A stretch of DNA of 64,000 nucleotides from Polynucleobacter sp. MWH-CaK5 (GTDB taxonomy: Bacteria; Pseudomonadota; Gammaproteobacteria; Burkholderiales; Burkholderiaceae): positions 62,001-126,000 of the forward strand of contig NZ_CP061299.1 of NCBI RefSeq assembly GCF_018687615.1. The letters are read 5' to 3'. Below are positions 1-7,963 of this stretch, piece after piece. The notes under the pieces were generated by a model that did not search any database, had not been told where the DNA came from, and worked only from the letters and a program-made list of their open reading frames with translations. The stretch's first letter is position 1, and every line of letters begins with the position of its first letter. The translations under genes were made by a program, and so were the position numbers.

Positions 1-663
1 TCAGTGAGCAAAGTGATCATTGAGCGTCCTGCAAAGAACGCAAAGATCACTATCTATAGCTCACGTCCAGGTGTTGTTATTGGCAAAAAAGGCGAAGACA
101 TCGAAGTGTTGCGCAAAGAGTTGCAAAAGCGCATGGGTGTGCCAGTTCACGTCAATATCGAAGAAATTCGCAAGCCTGAAGTTGATGCTCAGTTAATCGC
201 TGATTCAATCACACAACAGCTTGAAAAACGTATCATGTTCCGTCGCGCGATGAAGCGTGCAATGCAAAGCGCAATGCGCTTAGGCGCTCAAGGTATCAAG
301 ATCATGAGTGCTGGCCGTTTGAACGGTGCTGAAATTGCTCGTACAGAATGGTACCGTGAAGGTCGTGTGCCTCTTCATACATTGAAGGCTGATATTGATT
401 ACGCAACATCAGAAGCAGAAACAACATACGGCATCATTGGTGTGAAGGTTTGGGTTTACAAAGGTGACACATTGGGTCGCGTTGATGTAAACGCAGTTGC
501 ACCTGCAGCACCTGAAGCAGATCAAGAGAAAAAGACTCGTCGTCCTAGCACACGTGCACCACGTAAAGCTAAAGAAGACGGTGATAAGCCAGCAGCTGAT
601 GCTAAGCCAGCAGTAAAACGCGTGCGCAAAGTAACTAAGCCTGCTGAGAAGGCTGGAGAATAA
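1..663 (+). CDS. rpsC: 30S ribosomal protein S3 (5' end missing)
   Basis: S3 sits in the head of the 30S subunit at the mRNA entry channel. The reading frame is open from base 1, and the roughly 45 N-terminal residues normal for S3 lie outside the window, so the GTG at base 4 is not the real start. The KH-domain GKKG loop is at fragment residues 27-30, followed by the C-terminal S3 domain (VSGR-like AGRLNGAEIARTEWYREGR). The last 55 or so residues form a Lys/Ala/Pro-rich basic tail longer than in E. coli S3. rplP follows after 2 bases. Confidence 0.97.
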   Translation, partial: SVSKVIIERPAKNAKITIYSSRPGVVIGKKGEDIEVLRKELQKRMGVPVHVNIEEIRKPEVDAQLIADSITQQLEKRIMFRRAMKRAMQSAMRLGAQGIKIMSAGRLNGAEIARTEWYREGRVPLHTLKADIDYATSEAETTYGIIGVKVWVYKGDTLGRVDVNAVAPAAPEADQEKKTRRPSTRAPRKAKEDGDKPAADAKPAVKRVRKVTKPAEKAGE

Positions 664-665
664 TT

Positions 666-1082
666 ATGTTGCAACCAAAACGTCGTAAGTACCGTAAGGA
701 ACAAAAAGGCCGTAATACTGGTGTTGCCACTCGTGGTAGCAGCGTAGCATTCGGTGACTTTGGTTTGAAAGCAGTTGGTCGTGGTCGATTGACAGCTCGT
801 CAAATTGAGTCTGCACGTCGTGCGATGACTCGTCACATTAAACGTGGCGGTCGTATTTGGATCCGCATTTTCCCAGACAAGCCAATTTCTCAGAAGCCTG
901 CAGAAGTTCGTATGGGTAACGGTAAGGGTAACCCAGAGTACTACGTAGCTGAAATCCAACCAGGTAAAGTTTTATACGAGATGGATGGTGTTGACGAAGT
1001 ATTGGCGCGCGAGGCTTTTAGACTTGCTGCTGCTAAGTTGCCAATTCAAACTACATTTGTTGTGCGCCAGCTTGGCGCCTAA
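666..1082 (+). CDS. rplP: 50S ribosomal protein L16
   Basis: L16 is a 23S rRNA-binding protein near the A-site tRNA elbow and peptidyl transferase region. The 138-residue product starts with the family signature MLQPKRRKYRKEQKGRN and has the usual L16 length. The start is ATG, two bases after the rpsC stop, with GGAGAA of the rpsC end serving as ribosome binding site. It is part of the S10 operon order rpsC-rplP-rpmC-rpsQ. Confidence 0.98.
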   Translation: MLQPKRRKYRKEQKGRNTGVATRGSSVAFGDFGLKAVGRGRLTARQIESARRAMTRHIKRGGRIWIRIFPDKPISQKPAEVRMGNGKGNPEYYVAEIQPGKVLYEMDGVDEVLAREAFRLAAAKLPIQTTFVVRQLGA

Positions 1083-1097
1083 TTTGGACGGGACAAA

Positions 1098-1289
1098 ATG
1101 AAAGCTTCCGATTTGAACGCCAAAGACGTTAAATCTTTAAACCAAGAGCTATCTGAATTGCTCAAGGCCCAATTTAAATTGCGCATGCAAAAGGGCACTC
1201 AGCAACTTTCAGATACTAGCCAACTCGGCAAAGTAAAGCGCGACATCGCTCGTGTAAAAACTGTTATTGCCCAGAAAGCGAGCAAATAA
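1098..1289 (+). CDS. rpmC: 50S ribosomal protein L29
   Basis: L29 is a small two-helix protein at the polypeptide exit tunnel, part of the docking site for trigger factor and SRP. The 63-residue product carries the L29 pattern of a coiled helical hairpin (LNQELSELLKAQFKLRMQ ... VKRDIARVKTVI). Its stop overlaps the rpsQ start as TAATG, so the two genes are likely translationally coupled. Confidence 0.97.
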   Translation: MKASDLNAKDVKSLNQELSELLKAQFKLRMQKGTQQLSDTSQLGKVKRDIARVKTVIAQKASK

Positions 1290-1561
1290 TGACTGAAACT
1301 ACAAAAAAATCATTGCGCCGCACCTTGATCGGTCGCGTAGTGAGCGACAAAATGCAAAAAACTGTGACTGTATTGGTTGAGCGTCGTGTAAAGCATCCTT
1401 TGTATGGCAAATATGTTGCTAAATCAAAGAAATACCATGCTCACGATGAAACAAACCAGTACAAAGACGGTGATATGGTTGAGATATCAGAGTCAAAGCC
1501 AATCTCACGCAGCAAGTCATGGGTTGTAACAAAATTGGTTGAAGCGGCGAAAGCAGCTTAA
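1289..1561 (+). CDS. rpsQ: 30S ribosomal protein S17
   Basis: S17 is a primary 16S rRNA-binding protein of the 30S body with an OB fold. The 90 residues include the S17 motifs GRVVSDKMQKTVTV and a conserved HDE-containing segment. The ATG overlaps the rpmC stop by one base. This is the last gene of the S10 operon; a 180-base gap with its own promoter follows, separating it from rplN. Confidence 0.97.
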   Translation: MTETTKKSLRRTLIGRVVSDKMQKTVTVLVERRVKHPLYGKYVAKSKKYHAHDETNQYKDGDMVEISESKPISRSKSWVVTKLVEAAKAA

Positions 1562-1578
1562 AAACTAACAAAACGGGC

Positions 1579-1607
1579 TTGCAACGATAGTTCAGGCCTG
1601 TTATAGT
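1579..1607 (+). promoter_or_regulatory. Predicted sigma70 promoter of the spc operon
   Basis: A -35 hexamer TTGCAA (1579-1584) and a -10 hexamer TATAGT (1602-1607) are separated by exactly 17 bases, which matches the sigma70 consensus well. Transcription would begin near 1613-1615, giving a leader of about 128 bases before rplN. Located in the rpsQ-rplN gap. The promoter is a prediction from sequence only. Confidence 0.7.
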
Positions 1608-1613
1608 AGAGGG

Positions 1614-1638
1614 CTTTCCAGCGACGTATGCTGGAAAG
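1614..1638 (+). promoter_or_regulatory. Leader hairpin 1 upstream of rplN
   Basis: CTTTCCAGC (1614-1622) and GCTGGAAAG (1630-1638) form a perfect 9-bp stem with a 7-base loop. There is no following T run, so it is not an intrinsic terminator. It begins about where the predicted spc transcript starts, so it could protect the 5' end or serve a regulatory role. Confidence 0.6.
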
Positions 1639-1671
1639 TAATTGATTCAGAAGTATTAATCCGGGATTTTG

Positions 1672-1708
1672 GTCGAAAGATTGAGGTCCCTCAACGGAAC
1701 CAAGACTG
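1672..1708 (+). promoter_or_regulatory. Leader hairpin 2 upstream of rplN, with purine-rich internal loop
   Basis: An outer helix TTGGT/ACCAA encloses an asymmetric internal loop (CGAAAGA on the 5' side, CGGA on the 3' side) and an inner hairpin TTGAG-GTCC-CTCAA. A helix-internal loop-helix layout with GA-rich strands is typical of ribosomal-protein-binding leader RNAs, but no known leader family was recognised. Confidence 0.45.
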
Positions 1709-1741
1709 ATTGCCTATGGCGCTCAAGTTGGGGATAAAAAG

Positions 1742-2110
1742 ATGATTCAAACTGAAAGCAGACTAGAGGTTGCCGATAACACCGGTGCCCGCGAAGTATT
1801 GTGCATCAAGGTGCTCGGTGGTTCAAAACGCCGTTACGCCAGCATTGGTGACATTATTAAAGTGACGGTTAAAGACGCCGCTCCGCGTGGTCGTGTTAAA
1901 AAAGGTGATATTTATAACGCCGTGGTGGTTCGCACTGCCAAGGGTGTACGTCGTCCAGACGGTTCACTAATCAAATTTGATTCCAATGCGGCTGTTTTGC
2001 TTAACGCAAAACTAGAGCCAATTGGTACACGTATTTTCGGGCCAGTAACACGCGAATTGCGTACTGAACGCTTCATGAAAATCGTTTCTCTCGCGCCAGA
2101 AGTTATTTAA
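1742..2110 (+). CDS. rplN: 50S ribosomal protein L14
   Basis: L14 binds 23S rRNA at the subunit interface (bridges B5 and B8) and is contacted by the silencing factor RsfS in many bacteria. The 122-residue length and the opening MIQTESRLEVADNTGAREV are diagnostic. It is the first gene of the spc operon here, directly behind a predicted promoter and structured leader. GGGGAT precedes the ATG as ribosome binding site. Confidence 0.98.
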   Translation: MIQTESRLEVADNTGAREVLCIKVLGGSKRRYASIGDIIKVTVKDAAPRGRVKKGDIYNAVVVRTAKGVRRPDGSLIKFDSNAAVLLNAKLEPIGTRIFGPVTRELRTERFMKIVSLAPEVI

Positions 2111-2119
2111 GGGGTCGAT

Positions 2120-2428
2120 ATGAACAAGATTCGTAAAGGCGATCAAGTAGTAGTTATTACTGGTCGTGACAAAGGAAAAAAAGGCACAGTGACTGAAATC
2201 CTCGAGGGTAAATTACTCGTTGATGGCGTTAATGTGTACAAGAAAAACGTTAAACCAAACCCAGCGACTGGTGCAACAGGTGGTGTAGTTGATAAGACTA
2301 TGCCAATCCAAGCATCTAACGTTGCATTGGTTGACGCAAACGGCAAACCATCACGCGTTGGCATCAAAGTGGCTGACGGCAAGAAGGTTCGCTACCTCAA
2401 GACAACTGGCGCTGTAATCGCTGCCTAA
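2120..2428 (+). CDS. rplX: 50S ribosomal protein L24
   Basis: L24 is an assembly-initiating 23S rRNA-binding protein. The 102 residues contain the KOW motif at the N terminus (KGDQVVVITGRDKGKKGTV) and the conserved GVNVYKKNVKPN segment. It starts with ATG nine bases after rplN, preceded by AAGGGG. Confidence 0.97.
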   Translation: MNKIRKGDQVVVITGRDKGKKGTVTEILEGKLLVDGVNVYKKNVKPNPATGATGGVVDKTMPIQASNVALVDANGKPSRVGIKVADGKKVRYLKTTGAVIAA

Positions 2429-2445
2429 GACGAGGATAACTAAAT

Positions 2446-2988
2446 ATGTCAACACGTTTACACAGCTTCTATAAAGAAAAAGTTGCAGCCGATTTGATGA
2501 AGAAATTCGGTTACAAGTCTGTTATGGAAGTGCCGCGCATCACCAAGATCACATTGAACATGGGCTTGGGCGAAGCGGTGAATGATAAGAAAATTATTGA
2601 ACACGCTGTTGGTGATCTAACAAAGATCGCTGGACAAAAGCCTGTTGTAACTAAAGCGCGTAAAGCTATTGCGGGTTTCAAAATCCGTCAAGGCTACCCA
2701 ATTGGTGCAATGGTGACTTTGCGTGGTCAAACAATGTATGAATTCCTAGATCGTTTTATTACAGTTGCATTGCCACGTGTGCGCGATTTCCGCGGTATCT
2801 CTGGTAAGGCATTTGACGGTCGCGGTAACTACAACATTGGTGTTAAAGAGCAGATCATTTTCCCGGAAATCGAGTACGACAAAATCGACTCACTACGTGG
2901 ATTAAATATCAGCATTACCACTACTGCTAAAACTGATGACGAAGCAAAAGCTTTGTTAGCAGCGTTTAAATTCCCATTCCGCAATTAA
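2446..2988 (+). CDS. rplE: 50S ribosomal protein L5
   Basis: L5 binds 5S rRNA and places it in the central protuberance with L18 and L25. The 180 residues show the L5 motifs ITLNMGLGEA, QKPVVTKARKAIAGFKIR and GNYNIGVKEQIIFPEI. In E. coli the S8 repressor binds spc mRNA near the start of this gene; no matching structure could be made out by eye in the 17-base rplX-rplE gap. Confidence 0.98.
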   Translation: MSTRLHSFYKEKVAADLMKKFGYKSVMEVPRITKITLNMGLGEAVNDKKIIEHAVGDLTKIAGQKPVVTKARKAIAGFKIRQGYPIGAMVTLRGQTMYEFLDRFITVALPRVRDFRGISGKAFDGRGNYNIGVKEQIIFPEIEYDKIDSLRGLNISITTTAKTDDEAKALLAAFKFPFRN

Positions 2989-2997
2989 GAGGTCATC

Positions 2998-3303
2998 GTG
3001 GCTAAATTAGCATTGATTGAACGCGAAAAGAAGCGCACCAAGACTGTCGCAAAGTATGCCGCTAAGCGTGCAGAGTTAAAAGCGATTATTGATGACGTCT
3101 CTAAGAGCGAAGAAGAACGTTATGAAGCTCGTTTGAAGTTGCAACAGCTTCCACGTAACGCAAGTCCAACTCGCCAGCGTAATCGCTGTGCATTAACTGG
3201 CCGTCCTCGCGGCACGTTCCGCAAGTTCGGCTTGGCCCGTAGCAAAATCCGTGAAATCGCCTTCCGTGGCGAGATCCCTGGTGTAACCAAGGCCAGCTGG
3301 TAA
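2998..3303 (+). CDS. rpsN: 30S ribosomal protein S14, zinc-free type
   Basis: S14 sits in the 30S head and is needed for late assembly. The start is GTG with GAGG upstream. The 101-residue product is the long form without the CXXC zinc motifs (only one Cys, in NRCALTGRPRG), and ends in the conserved SW pair. Flanked by rplE and rpsH in standard spc order. Confidence 0.97.
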   Translation: MAKLALIEREKKRTKTVAKYAAKRAELKAIIDDVSKSEEERYEARLKLQQLPRNASPTRQRNRCALTGRPRGTFRKFGLARSKIREIAFRGEIPGVTKASW

Positions 3304-3326
3304 GCGGCGAAAGATTAGGAGAACAC

Positions 3327-3722
3327 ATGAGTATCAGCGATCCAATCGCCGACATGCTGACGAGAATCCGTAACGCGCAAGCGGTACAGAAGACAAACGT
3401 CGCCATGCCTTCTTCCAAGCTCAAGGTAGCGATTGCCAACGTTCTAAAAGACGAAGGTTATATCGACAGCTTTGAAATTGCTGGAGAAGCGGCTAAACCT
3501 GTATTAAATATCAGCCTAAAGTACTACGCAGGCCGTCCAGTTATTGAGCGCATTCAACGCGTATCAACACCTGGTTTGCGTATCTACAAAGGTCGCCATG
3601 ACATTCCAAAGGTTTTGGACGGTCTAGGTGTTGCAATCATTTCTACGCCACAAGGCGTGATGACAGATCGTAAAGCTCGCGCTATTGGCGTGGGTGGCGA
3701 AGTCATCTGCTACGTAGCTTAA
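3327..3722 (+). CDS. rpsH: 30S ribosomal protein S8
   Basis: S8 binds the central domain of 16S rRNA and, in E. coli, represses the spc operon by binding its own mRNA. The 131 residues start MSISDPIADMLTRIRNAQ and end with the S8 signature STPQGVMTDRKARAIGVGGEVICYVA. AGGAGA lies upstream of the ATG. Confidence 0.98.
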   Translation: MSISDPIADMLTRIRNAQAVQKTNVAMPSSKLKVAIANVLKDEGYIDSFEIAGEAAKPVLNISLKYYAGRPVIERIQRVSTPGLRIYKGRHDIPKVLDGLGVAIISTPQGVMTDRKARAIGVGGEVICYVA

Positions 3723-3736
3723 TAGGGAGAACGAAG

Positions 3737-4270
3737 ATGTCAAGAGTCGGTAAAAGCCCTATTGAGTTGCCAAAAGGCGCGGATGTGCAGATTGCTGCAA
3801 ATCAAGTAACAGTTAAAGGCCCATTGGGTACGTTGTCACACACATTGCACCCACTCGTTGGTTTGCAACAGAAAGATGGCGTTCTTCAAGTCGTTTGTAA
3901 CGATGAGTCTGCAGAATCAAATGCTTTGTCAGGCACAACACGTGCCTTGGTGAGCAACATGGTTAAAGGCGTAACAACAGGTTTTGAGCGCAAGCTTAGC
4001 TTGGTGGGCGTTGGTTACCGTGCTTCTGTTCAGGGTAACGCATTGAAATTGCAATTAGGTTTCTCACATGATGTGATTCATGATTTGCCAGCAGGTGTTA
4101 AGGCAGAAACTCCATCACAAACTGAGATCATTATTAAAGGCGCCAACAAGCAGCAAGTTGGCCAGGTAGCCGCAGAAGTTCGCGCATACCGTCCACCAGA
4201 GCCATACAAAGGCAAGGGTGTACGTTATGTTGATGAAGTGGTTCGCCTCAAAGAAACCAAGAAGAAGTAA
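3737..4270 (+). CDS. rplF: 50S ribosomal protein L6
   Basis: L6 lies near the sarcin-ricin loop and contributes to factor binding. The 177 residues start MSRVGKSPIELPKG and show two tandem L6 folds, with the C-terminal motif YRPPEPYKGKGVRY near the end. Preceded by GGGAGA and spaced 14 bases from rpsH. Confidence 0.98.
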   Translation: MSRVGKSPIELPKGADVQIAANQVTVKGPLGTLSHTLHPLVGLQQKDGVLQVVCNDESAESNALSGTTRALVSNMVKGVTTGFERKLSLVGVGYRASVQGNALKLQLGFSHDVIHDLPAGVKAETPSQTEIIIKGANKQQVGQVAAEVRAYRPPEPYKGKGVRYVDEVVRLKETKKK

Positions 4271-4282
4271 TCGGGGTTAGAT

Positions 4283-4639
4283 ATGAACAAAAATGAAACA
4301 CGAGTTCGCCGCGCACGCCAAACCCGCATCAGAATTGCGGAACAATTGGCTCATCGTTTGACGATTTATCGTTCTAACCAGCATATCGTTGCTCAGCTTT
4401 ACAGCGCAGATGGCACCAAAGTTCTTGCAGCTGCTTCAACTATGGAAGCAGATATCAAAAAAGCATTGAACGGTAATGGTGGTAACAGTGCTGCAGCTCA
4501 GCATGTTGGCAAAACTATTGCTGAACGTGCCATCAAGGCAGGCGTTACAGAGGTAGCGTTTGACCGTGCTGGTTTCCGTTACCATGGCCGCGTGAAAGCG
4601 TTGGCAGAGGCTGCGCGTGAAGCCGGCCTTAAGTTCTGA
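4283..4639 (+). CDS. rplR: 50S ribosomal protein L18
   Basis: L18 binds 5S rRNA together with L5. The 118 residues have a basic N-terminal tail (RVRRARQTRIRIAEQ) and the family end VAFDRAGFRYHGRVKALAEAAREAGLKF. Standard position between rplF and rpsE. Confidence 0.97.
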   Translation: MNKNETRVRRARQTRIRIAEQLAHRLTIYRSNQHIVAQLYSADGTKVLAAASTMEADIKKALNGNGGNSAAAQHVGKTIAERAIKAGVTEVAFDRAGFRYHGRVKALAEAAREAGLKF

Positions 4640-4662
4640 TCGCGAAGGCTCAAGGAAATAAT

Positions 4663-5181
4663 ATGGCAAAGATGCAAAATAAAGTTCAATCTGAAGAGCG
4701 TGATGATGGTCTACGCGAAAAGATGATCGCTATCAACCGAGTGACCAAAGTTGTTAAAGGTGGTCGTATTCTCGGTTTTGCTGCACTAACAGTGGTTGGT
4801 GATGGTGATGGCGGCATTGGTATGGGTAAGGGCAAGTCAAAAGAAGTGCCAGTAGCTGTACAAAAAGCAATGGACGAAGCACGTCGCAAGATGTTCAAGG
4901 TTTCTTTACGCAGCGGCACATTGCAGCACACAGTAGTTGGTCAGCATGGCGCGTCACGCGTTTTGATCTCTCCAGCTAAAGACGGTACTGGTGTTATTGC
5001 TGGTGGCCCAATGCGTGCGGTATTTGATGTGATGGGTATCACGAACGTGGTTGCAAAATCACTTGGTTCAACAAACCCATACAACATGGTTCGTGCAACT
5101 TTGGATGGCTTACGCAAAATGAGCACTCCTTCAGAAATCGCTGCAAAGCGCGGTAAATCTGTAGAGGAGATCCTAGGTTAA
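4663..5181 (+). CDS. rpsE: 30S ribosomal protein S5
   Basis: S5 lies at the mRNA entry tunnel and takes part in decoding fidelity. The 172 residues contain the double-stranded-RNA-binding-like N domain (VVKGGRILGFAALTVVGDGDGGIGMGKGKSKEVP), the site region for spectinomycin and ram mutations, and a C-terminal S5 fold ending in KSVEEILG. AAGGAA precedes the ATG. Confidence 0.98.
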   Translation: MAKMQNKVQSEERDDGLREKMIAINRVTKVVKGGRILGFAALTVVGDGDGGIGMGKGKSKEVPVAVQKAMDEARRKMFKVSLRSGTLQHTVVGQHGASRVLISPAKDGTGVIAGGPMRAVFDVMGITNVVAKSLGSTNPYNMVRATLDGLRKMSTPSEIAAKRGKSVEEILG

Positions 5182-5197
5182 TCGCCAGGAAAAATAT

Positions 5198-5374
5198 ATG
5201 AGCACAGTAAAAATTCAATTAGTACGTAGTCTTATTGCTACTCGTGAAGATCATCGCGCAACAGTACGTGGCTTAGGCTTGCGTCGCGTGAATTCTGTTT
5301 CTGAGTTGCAAGATACGCCAGCAGTTCGCGGCATGATTAACAAAGTGTCTTACTTGGTTAAAGTCATCAAGTAA
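5198..5374 (+). CDS. rpmD: 50S ribosomal protein L30
   Basis: A 58-residue protein read directly from the sequence between rpsE and rplO. It starts MSTVKIQLVRSLIATRE, includes the L30 motif TVRGLGLRRVNS and ends SYLVKVIK. Length, order and motifs all fit L30, a ferredoxin-like-fold protein of the large subunit. AGGA precedes the ATG at 5198. Confidence 0.97.
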   Translation: MSTVKIQLVRSLIATREDHRATVRGLGLRRVNSVSELQDTPAVRGMINKVSYLVKVIK

Positions 5375-5389
5375 TACTTAGGGATAGAT

Positions 5390-5830
5390 ATGGAACTCAA
5401 TAAAATTAAACCTGCAGAAGGTGCTAAGCACGCTAAGCGTCGTGTGGGTCGTGGTATTGGCTCAGGCTTAGGTAAAACTGCTGGCCGTGGACACAAAGGT
5501 CAAAAATCTCGTTCAGGTGGTTTCCACAAAGTTGGCTTCGAAGGCGGTCAAATGCCTTTGTATCGTCGCTTGCCAAAACGTGGTTTCGTATCTTTGAGCA
5601 AACAGTTTGACGGTCAAGTGACATTAACTGATTTGCAAAAGCTTGGTTTGGCTGAGATTGATCTAGTAACTCTTAAAAAGAGTGGCTTGGTATCTGGCTT
5701 AACTAAGAGTGTAAAAATCATTAAAACTGGTGAGTTATCAATGGCAATCACAGTGCGTGGCATTTTAGCTACTGCCGGTGCTAAAGCTGCTGTTGAAGCC
5801 GCTGGTGGCAAATTTGTTGAAGCAGCTTAA
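5390..5830 (+). CDS. rplO: 50S ribosomal protein L15
   Basis: L15 is a late-assembly large-subunit protein with a long extended N-terminal arm. The 146 residues show the Gly/Lys/Arg-rich arm (RRVGRGIGSGLGKTAGRGHKGQ) and the globular C domain. Next gene is secY, 13 bases downstream. Confidence 0.97.
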   Translation: MELNKIKPAEGAKHAKRRVGRGIGSGLGKTAGRGHKGQKSRSGGFHKVGFEGGQMPLYRRLPKRGFVSLSKQFDGQVTLTDLQKLGLAEIDLVTLKKSGLVSGLTKSVKIIKTGELSMAITVRGILATAGAKAAVEAAGGKFVEAA

Positions 5831-5843
5831 GAGTTAATCCTTA

Positions 5844-7181
5844 ATGGCCATTGCATCTCCAAACCTCGCAAGCATGAAATCAGGAAGCAAGTTCGCCGAC
5901 TTACGTCGTCGCTTGATTTTCTTGGTTTTGGCATTGGTGGTTTACCGCATTGGCGCGCATATTCCAGTGCCAGGTATTGATCCTGACCAATTGGCTCAAT
6001 TGTTTGATAGCCAAAGTGGTGGAATTCTTGGAATGTTCAACCTGTTCTCAGGCGGAGCACTTTCTAGATTCACGGTGTTTGCACTTGGAATCATGCCGTA
6101 CATTTCTGCATCGATCATCATGCAGTTATTGACCATCGTTCTTCCAACATTGGAGGCAATGAAAAAAGATGGTCAAGCAGGACAAAGAAAAATCACGCAG
6201 TACACACGTTATGCAACTTTGGTGTTGGCATCTTTCCAAGCGCTTGGTATTGCGATTGCATTAGAAGCGCAAGCAGGATTGGTGATTGATCCAGGCTTTA
6301 CATTCCGTATGAATACTGTGATCACACTTGTGACAGGAACAATGTTCTTGATGTGGTTAGGTGAGCAAATCACTGAGCGTGGTTTGGGTAACGGTATTTC
6401 AATCATCATTTTCGGCGGTATTGCAGCTGGTTTGCCTGGCGCACTTGGTGGTTTGTTTGAATTGGTAAGAACTGGTTCAATGAGCGCACTATCAGCTATT
6501 TTGATTGTTGCAATCGTTATCGCCGTAACTTATTTTGTGGTGTTTGTAGAGCGTGGTCAGCGTCGTGTATTGGTTAACTATGCCAAACGTCAAGTTGGTA
6601 ACAAGGTATACGGTGGCCAAGCTTCTCATTTGCCATTGAAGTTAAACATGGCAGGCGTTATTCCTCCAATTTTTGCTTCATCAATTATTTTGTTCCCGGC
6701 AACAATTGCAGGTTGGTTCACAGCAGGTGAGACAACAAGCTCTGTGACTTTATTTATTAAAGATTTGGCGGCAACTTTGTCACCAGGTCAGCCAGTTTAT
6801 ATTTTGATGTATGCATTAGCGATTATTTTCTTCTGCTTCTTCTACACAGCAATGGTGTTTAACAGCAGAGATACAGCAGACAACCTTAAGAAGAGTGGCG
6901 CTTTTGTTCCAGGTATTCGTCCTGGCGATCAGACCGCGCGTTACGTTGATAAGATTTTGACGCGCTTGACGTTGATCGGTGCTGCTTACATGGTTTTGGT
7001 TTGTTTGTTGCCAGAGTTTTTGGTGTTACGTTGGAATGTGCCGTTTTACTTCGGTGGAACATCACTTCTAATCATCGTGGTTGTGACAATGGACTTCATG
7101 GCCCAAGTTCAGTCATACATGATGCAGCAGCAATATGATTCACTATTGAAGAAGGCTAACTTCAAAATGGGTAACTCGTAA
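5844..7181 (+). CDS. secY: Protein translocase subunit SecY
   Basis: SecY is the channel of the SecYEG translocon in the inner membrane. The 445 residues match the family length, with ten hydrophobic membrane segments, the N-terminal YRIGAHIPVPGID motif, the plug-containing early region (GGILGMFNLFSGGALSRFTVFALGIMPYISASI is the family pattern) and cytosolic loops rich in Arg/Lys such as VERGQRRVLVNYAKRQ. It is in its usual place at the end of the spc operon. Confidence 0.98.
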   Translation: MAIASPNLASMKSGSKFADLRRRLIFLVLALVVYRIGAHIPVPGIDPDQLAQLFDSQSGGILGMFNLFSGGALSRFTVFALGIMPYISASIIMQLLTIVLPTLEAMKKDGQAGQRKITQYTRYATLVLASFQALGIAIALEAQAGLVIDPGFTFRMNTVITLVTGTMFLMWLGEQITERGLGNGISIIIFGGIAAGLPGALGGLFELVRTGSMSALSAILIVAIVIAVTYFVVFVERGQRRVLVNYAKRQVGNKVYGGQASHLPLKLNMAGVIPPIFASSIILFPATIAGWFTAGETTSSVTLFIKDLAATLSPGQPVYILMYALAIIFFCFFYTAMVFNSRDTADNLKKSGAFVPGIRPGDQTARYVDKILTRLTLIGAAYMVLVCLLPEFLVLRWNVPFYFGGTSLLIIVVVTMDFMAQVQSYMMQQQYDSLLKKANFKMGNS

Positions 7182-7186
7182 GCTAT

Positions 7187-7405
7187 ATGGCAAAAGATGA
7201 TGTCATACAAATGGCTGGCGAGATTGTTGAAAACTTGCCTAATGCCATGTTTCGTGTGAAGTTAGAAAACGGACATGTGGTGTTGGGACATATCTCAGGA
7301 AAAATGCGTATGCACTATATCCGCATTCTTCCTGGCGACAAAGTGACGGTGGAGCTTACTCCATACGACTTGTCAAAAGCGCGAATTGTGTTCCGCGCGA
7401 AGTAG
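7187..7405 (+). CDS. infA: Translation initiation factor IF-1
   Basis: IF-1 blocks the A site during initiation. It is a 72-residue single OB-fold protein starting MAKDDVIQMAGEIVENLPNA and containing the family segments GHVVLGHISGKMRMHYIRI and DKVTVELTPYDL. It follows secY by 5 bases, in the arrangement secY-infA-rpmJ common in betaproteobacteria. Confidence 0.97.
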   Translation: MAKDDVIQMAGEIVENLPNAMFRVKLENGHVVLGHISGKMRMHYIRILPGDKVTVELTPYDLSKARIVFRAK

Positions 7406-7432
7406 TAACTAATTGTATAGAAGAGGTTAATT

Positions 7433-7549
7433 ATGAAAGTTTTGGCATCTGTAAAGTGTATCTGCCGCAACTGCAAGATTATTAAACGCAAGCGCGTGGT
7501 CCGAGTGATCTGTTCATCAGATGCTCGTCACAAGCAGCGTCAGGGTTAA
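7433..7549 (+). CDS. rpmJ: 50S ribosomal protein L36
   Basis: A 38-residue protein read from the sequence between infA and rpsM: it begins MKVLASVKCICRNCKIIKR and ends SSDARHKQRQG. The zinc ligands of the classical L36 are present (Cys11, Cys14, Cys27 and His33), so this is the zinc-binding paralogue; an additional Cys sits at residue 9. AGAGG precedes the ATG at 7433. Confidence 0.97.
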   Translation: MKVLASVKCICRNCKIIKRKRVVRVICSSDARHKQRQG

Positions 7550-7581
7550 TAAGAAGCCGTCTCAAAAAAGAGGAACGTTAC

Positions 7582-7947
7582 ATGGCACGTATCGCAGGGG
7601 TAAACATCCCAAATCATCAACACACCGTTATTGGTTTAACGGCTATTTTTGGTATTGGCAATTCATTGGCTCGCAAGATTTGCGAAGCTTCTGGTGTTGC
7701 AATCGACAAAAAAGTTAAAGACCTAAACGATGCTGATTTAGAAAAACTTCGTGAAGAGGTAGGCAGGTTCACTGTTGAAGGTGACTTGCGTCGTGAAGTG
7801 ACAATGAACATCAAGCGCCTAATGGACTTAGGTTGCTACCGTGGTCTGCGTCATCGCAAAGGCTTGCCAATGCGCGGTCAACGCACACGCACTAATGCTC
7901 GTACACGCAAAGGCCCTCGTAAGGCCGGTATTGCACTTAAGAAATAA
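7582..7947 (+). CDS. rpsM: 30S ribosomal protein S13
   Basis: S13 contacts the P-site tRNA and forms intersubunit bridges. The 121 residues start MARIAGVNIPNHQHTVIGLTAIFGIG and end in the basic tail with the RGQRTRTNARTRKGPRK motif. First gene of the alpha operon. AGAGGAA precedes the ATG. Confidence 0.98.
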   Translation: MARIAGVNIPNHQHTVIGLTAIFGIGNSLARKICEASGVAIDKKVKDLNDADLEKLREEVGRFTVEGDLRREVTMNIKRLMDLGCYRGLRHRKGLPMRGQRTRTNARTRKGPRKAGIALKK

Positions 7948-7963
7948 TTAGGAAGAGCTGACA

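Noticed and set aside
522..959. Antisense ORF of 145 residues over rpsC/rplP
   Set aside because: Opposite strand to two clear ribosomal genes; no start signal and no family pattern, and low-complexity composition.
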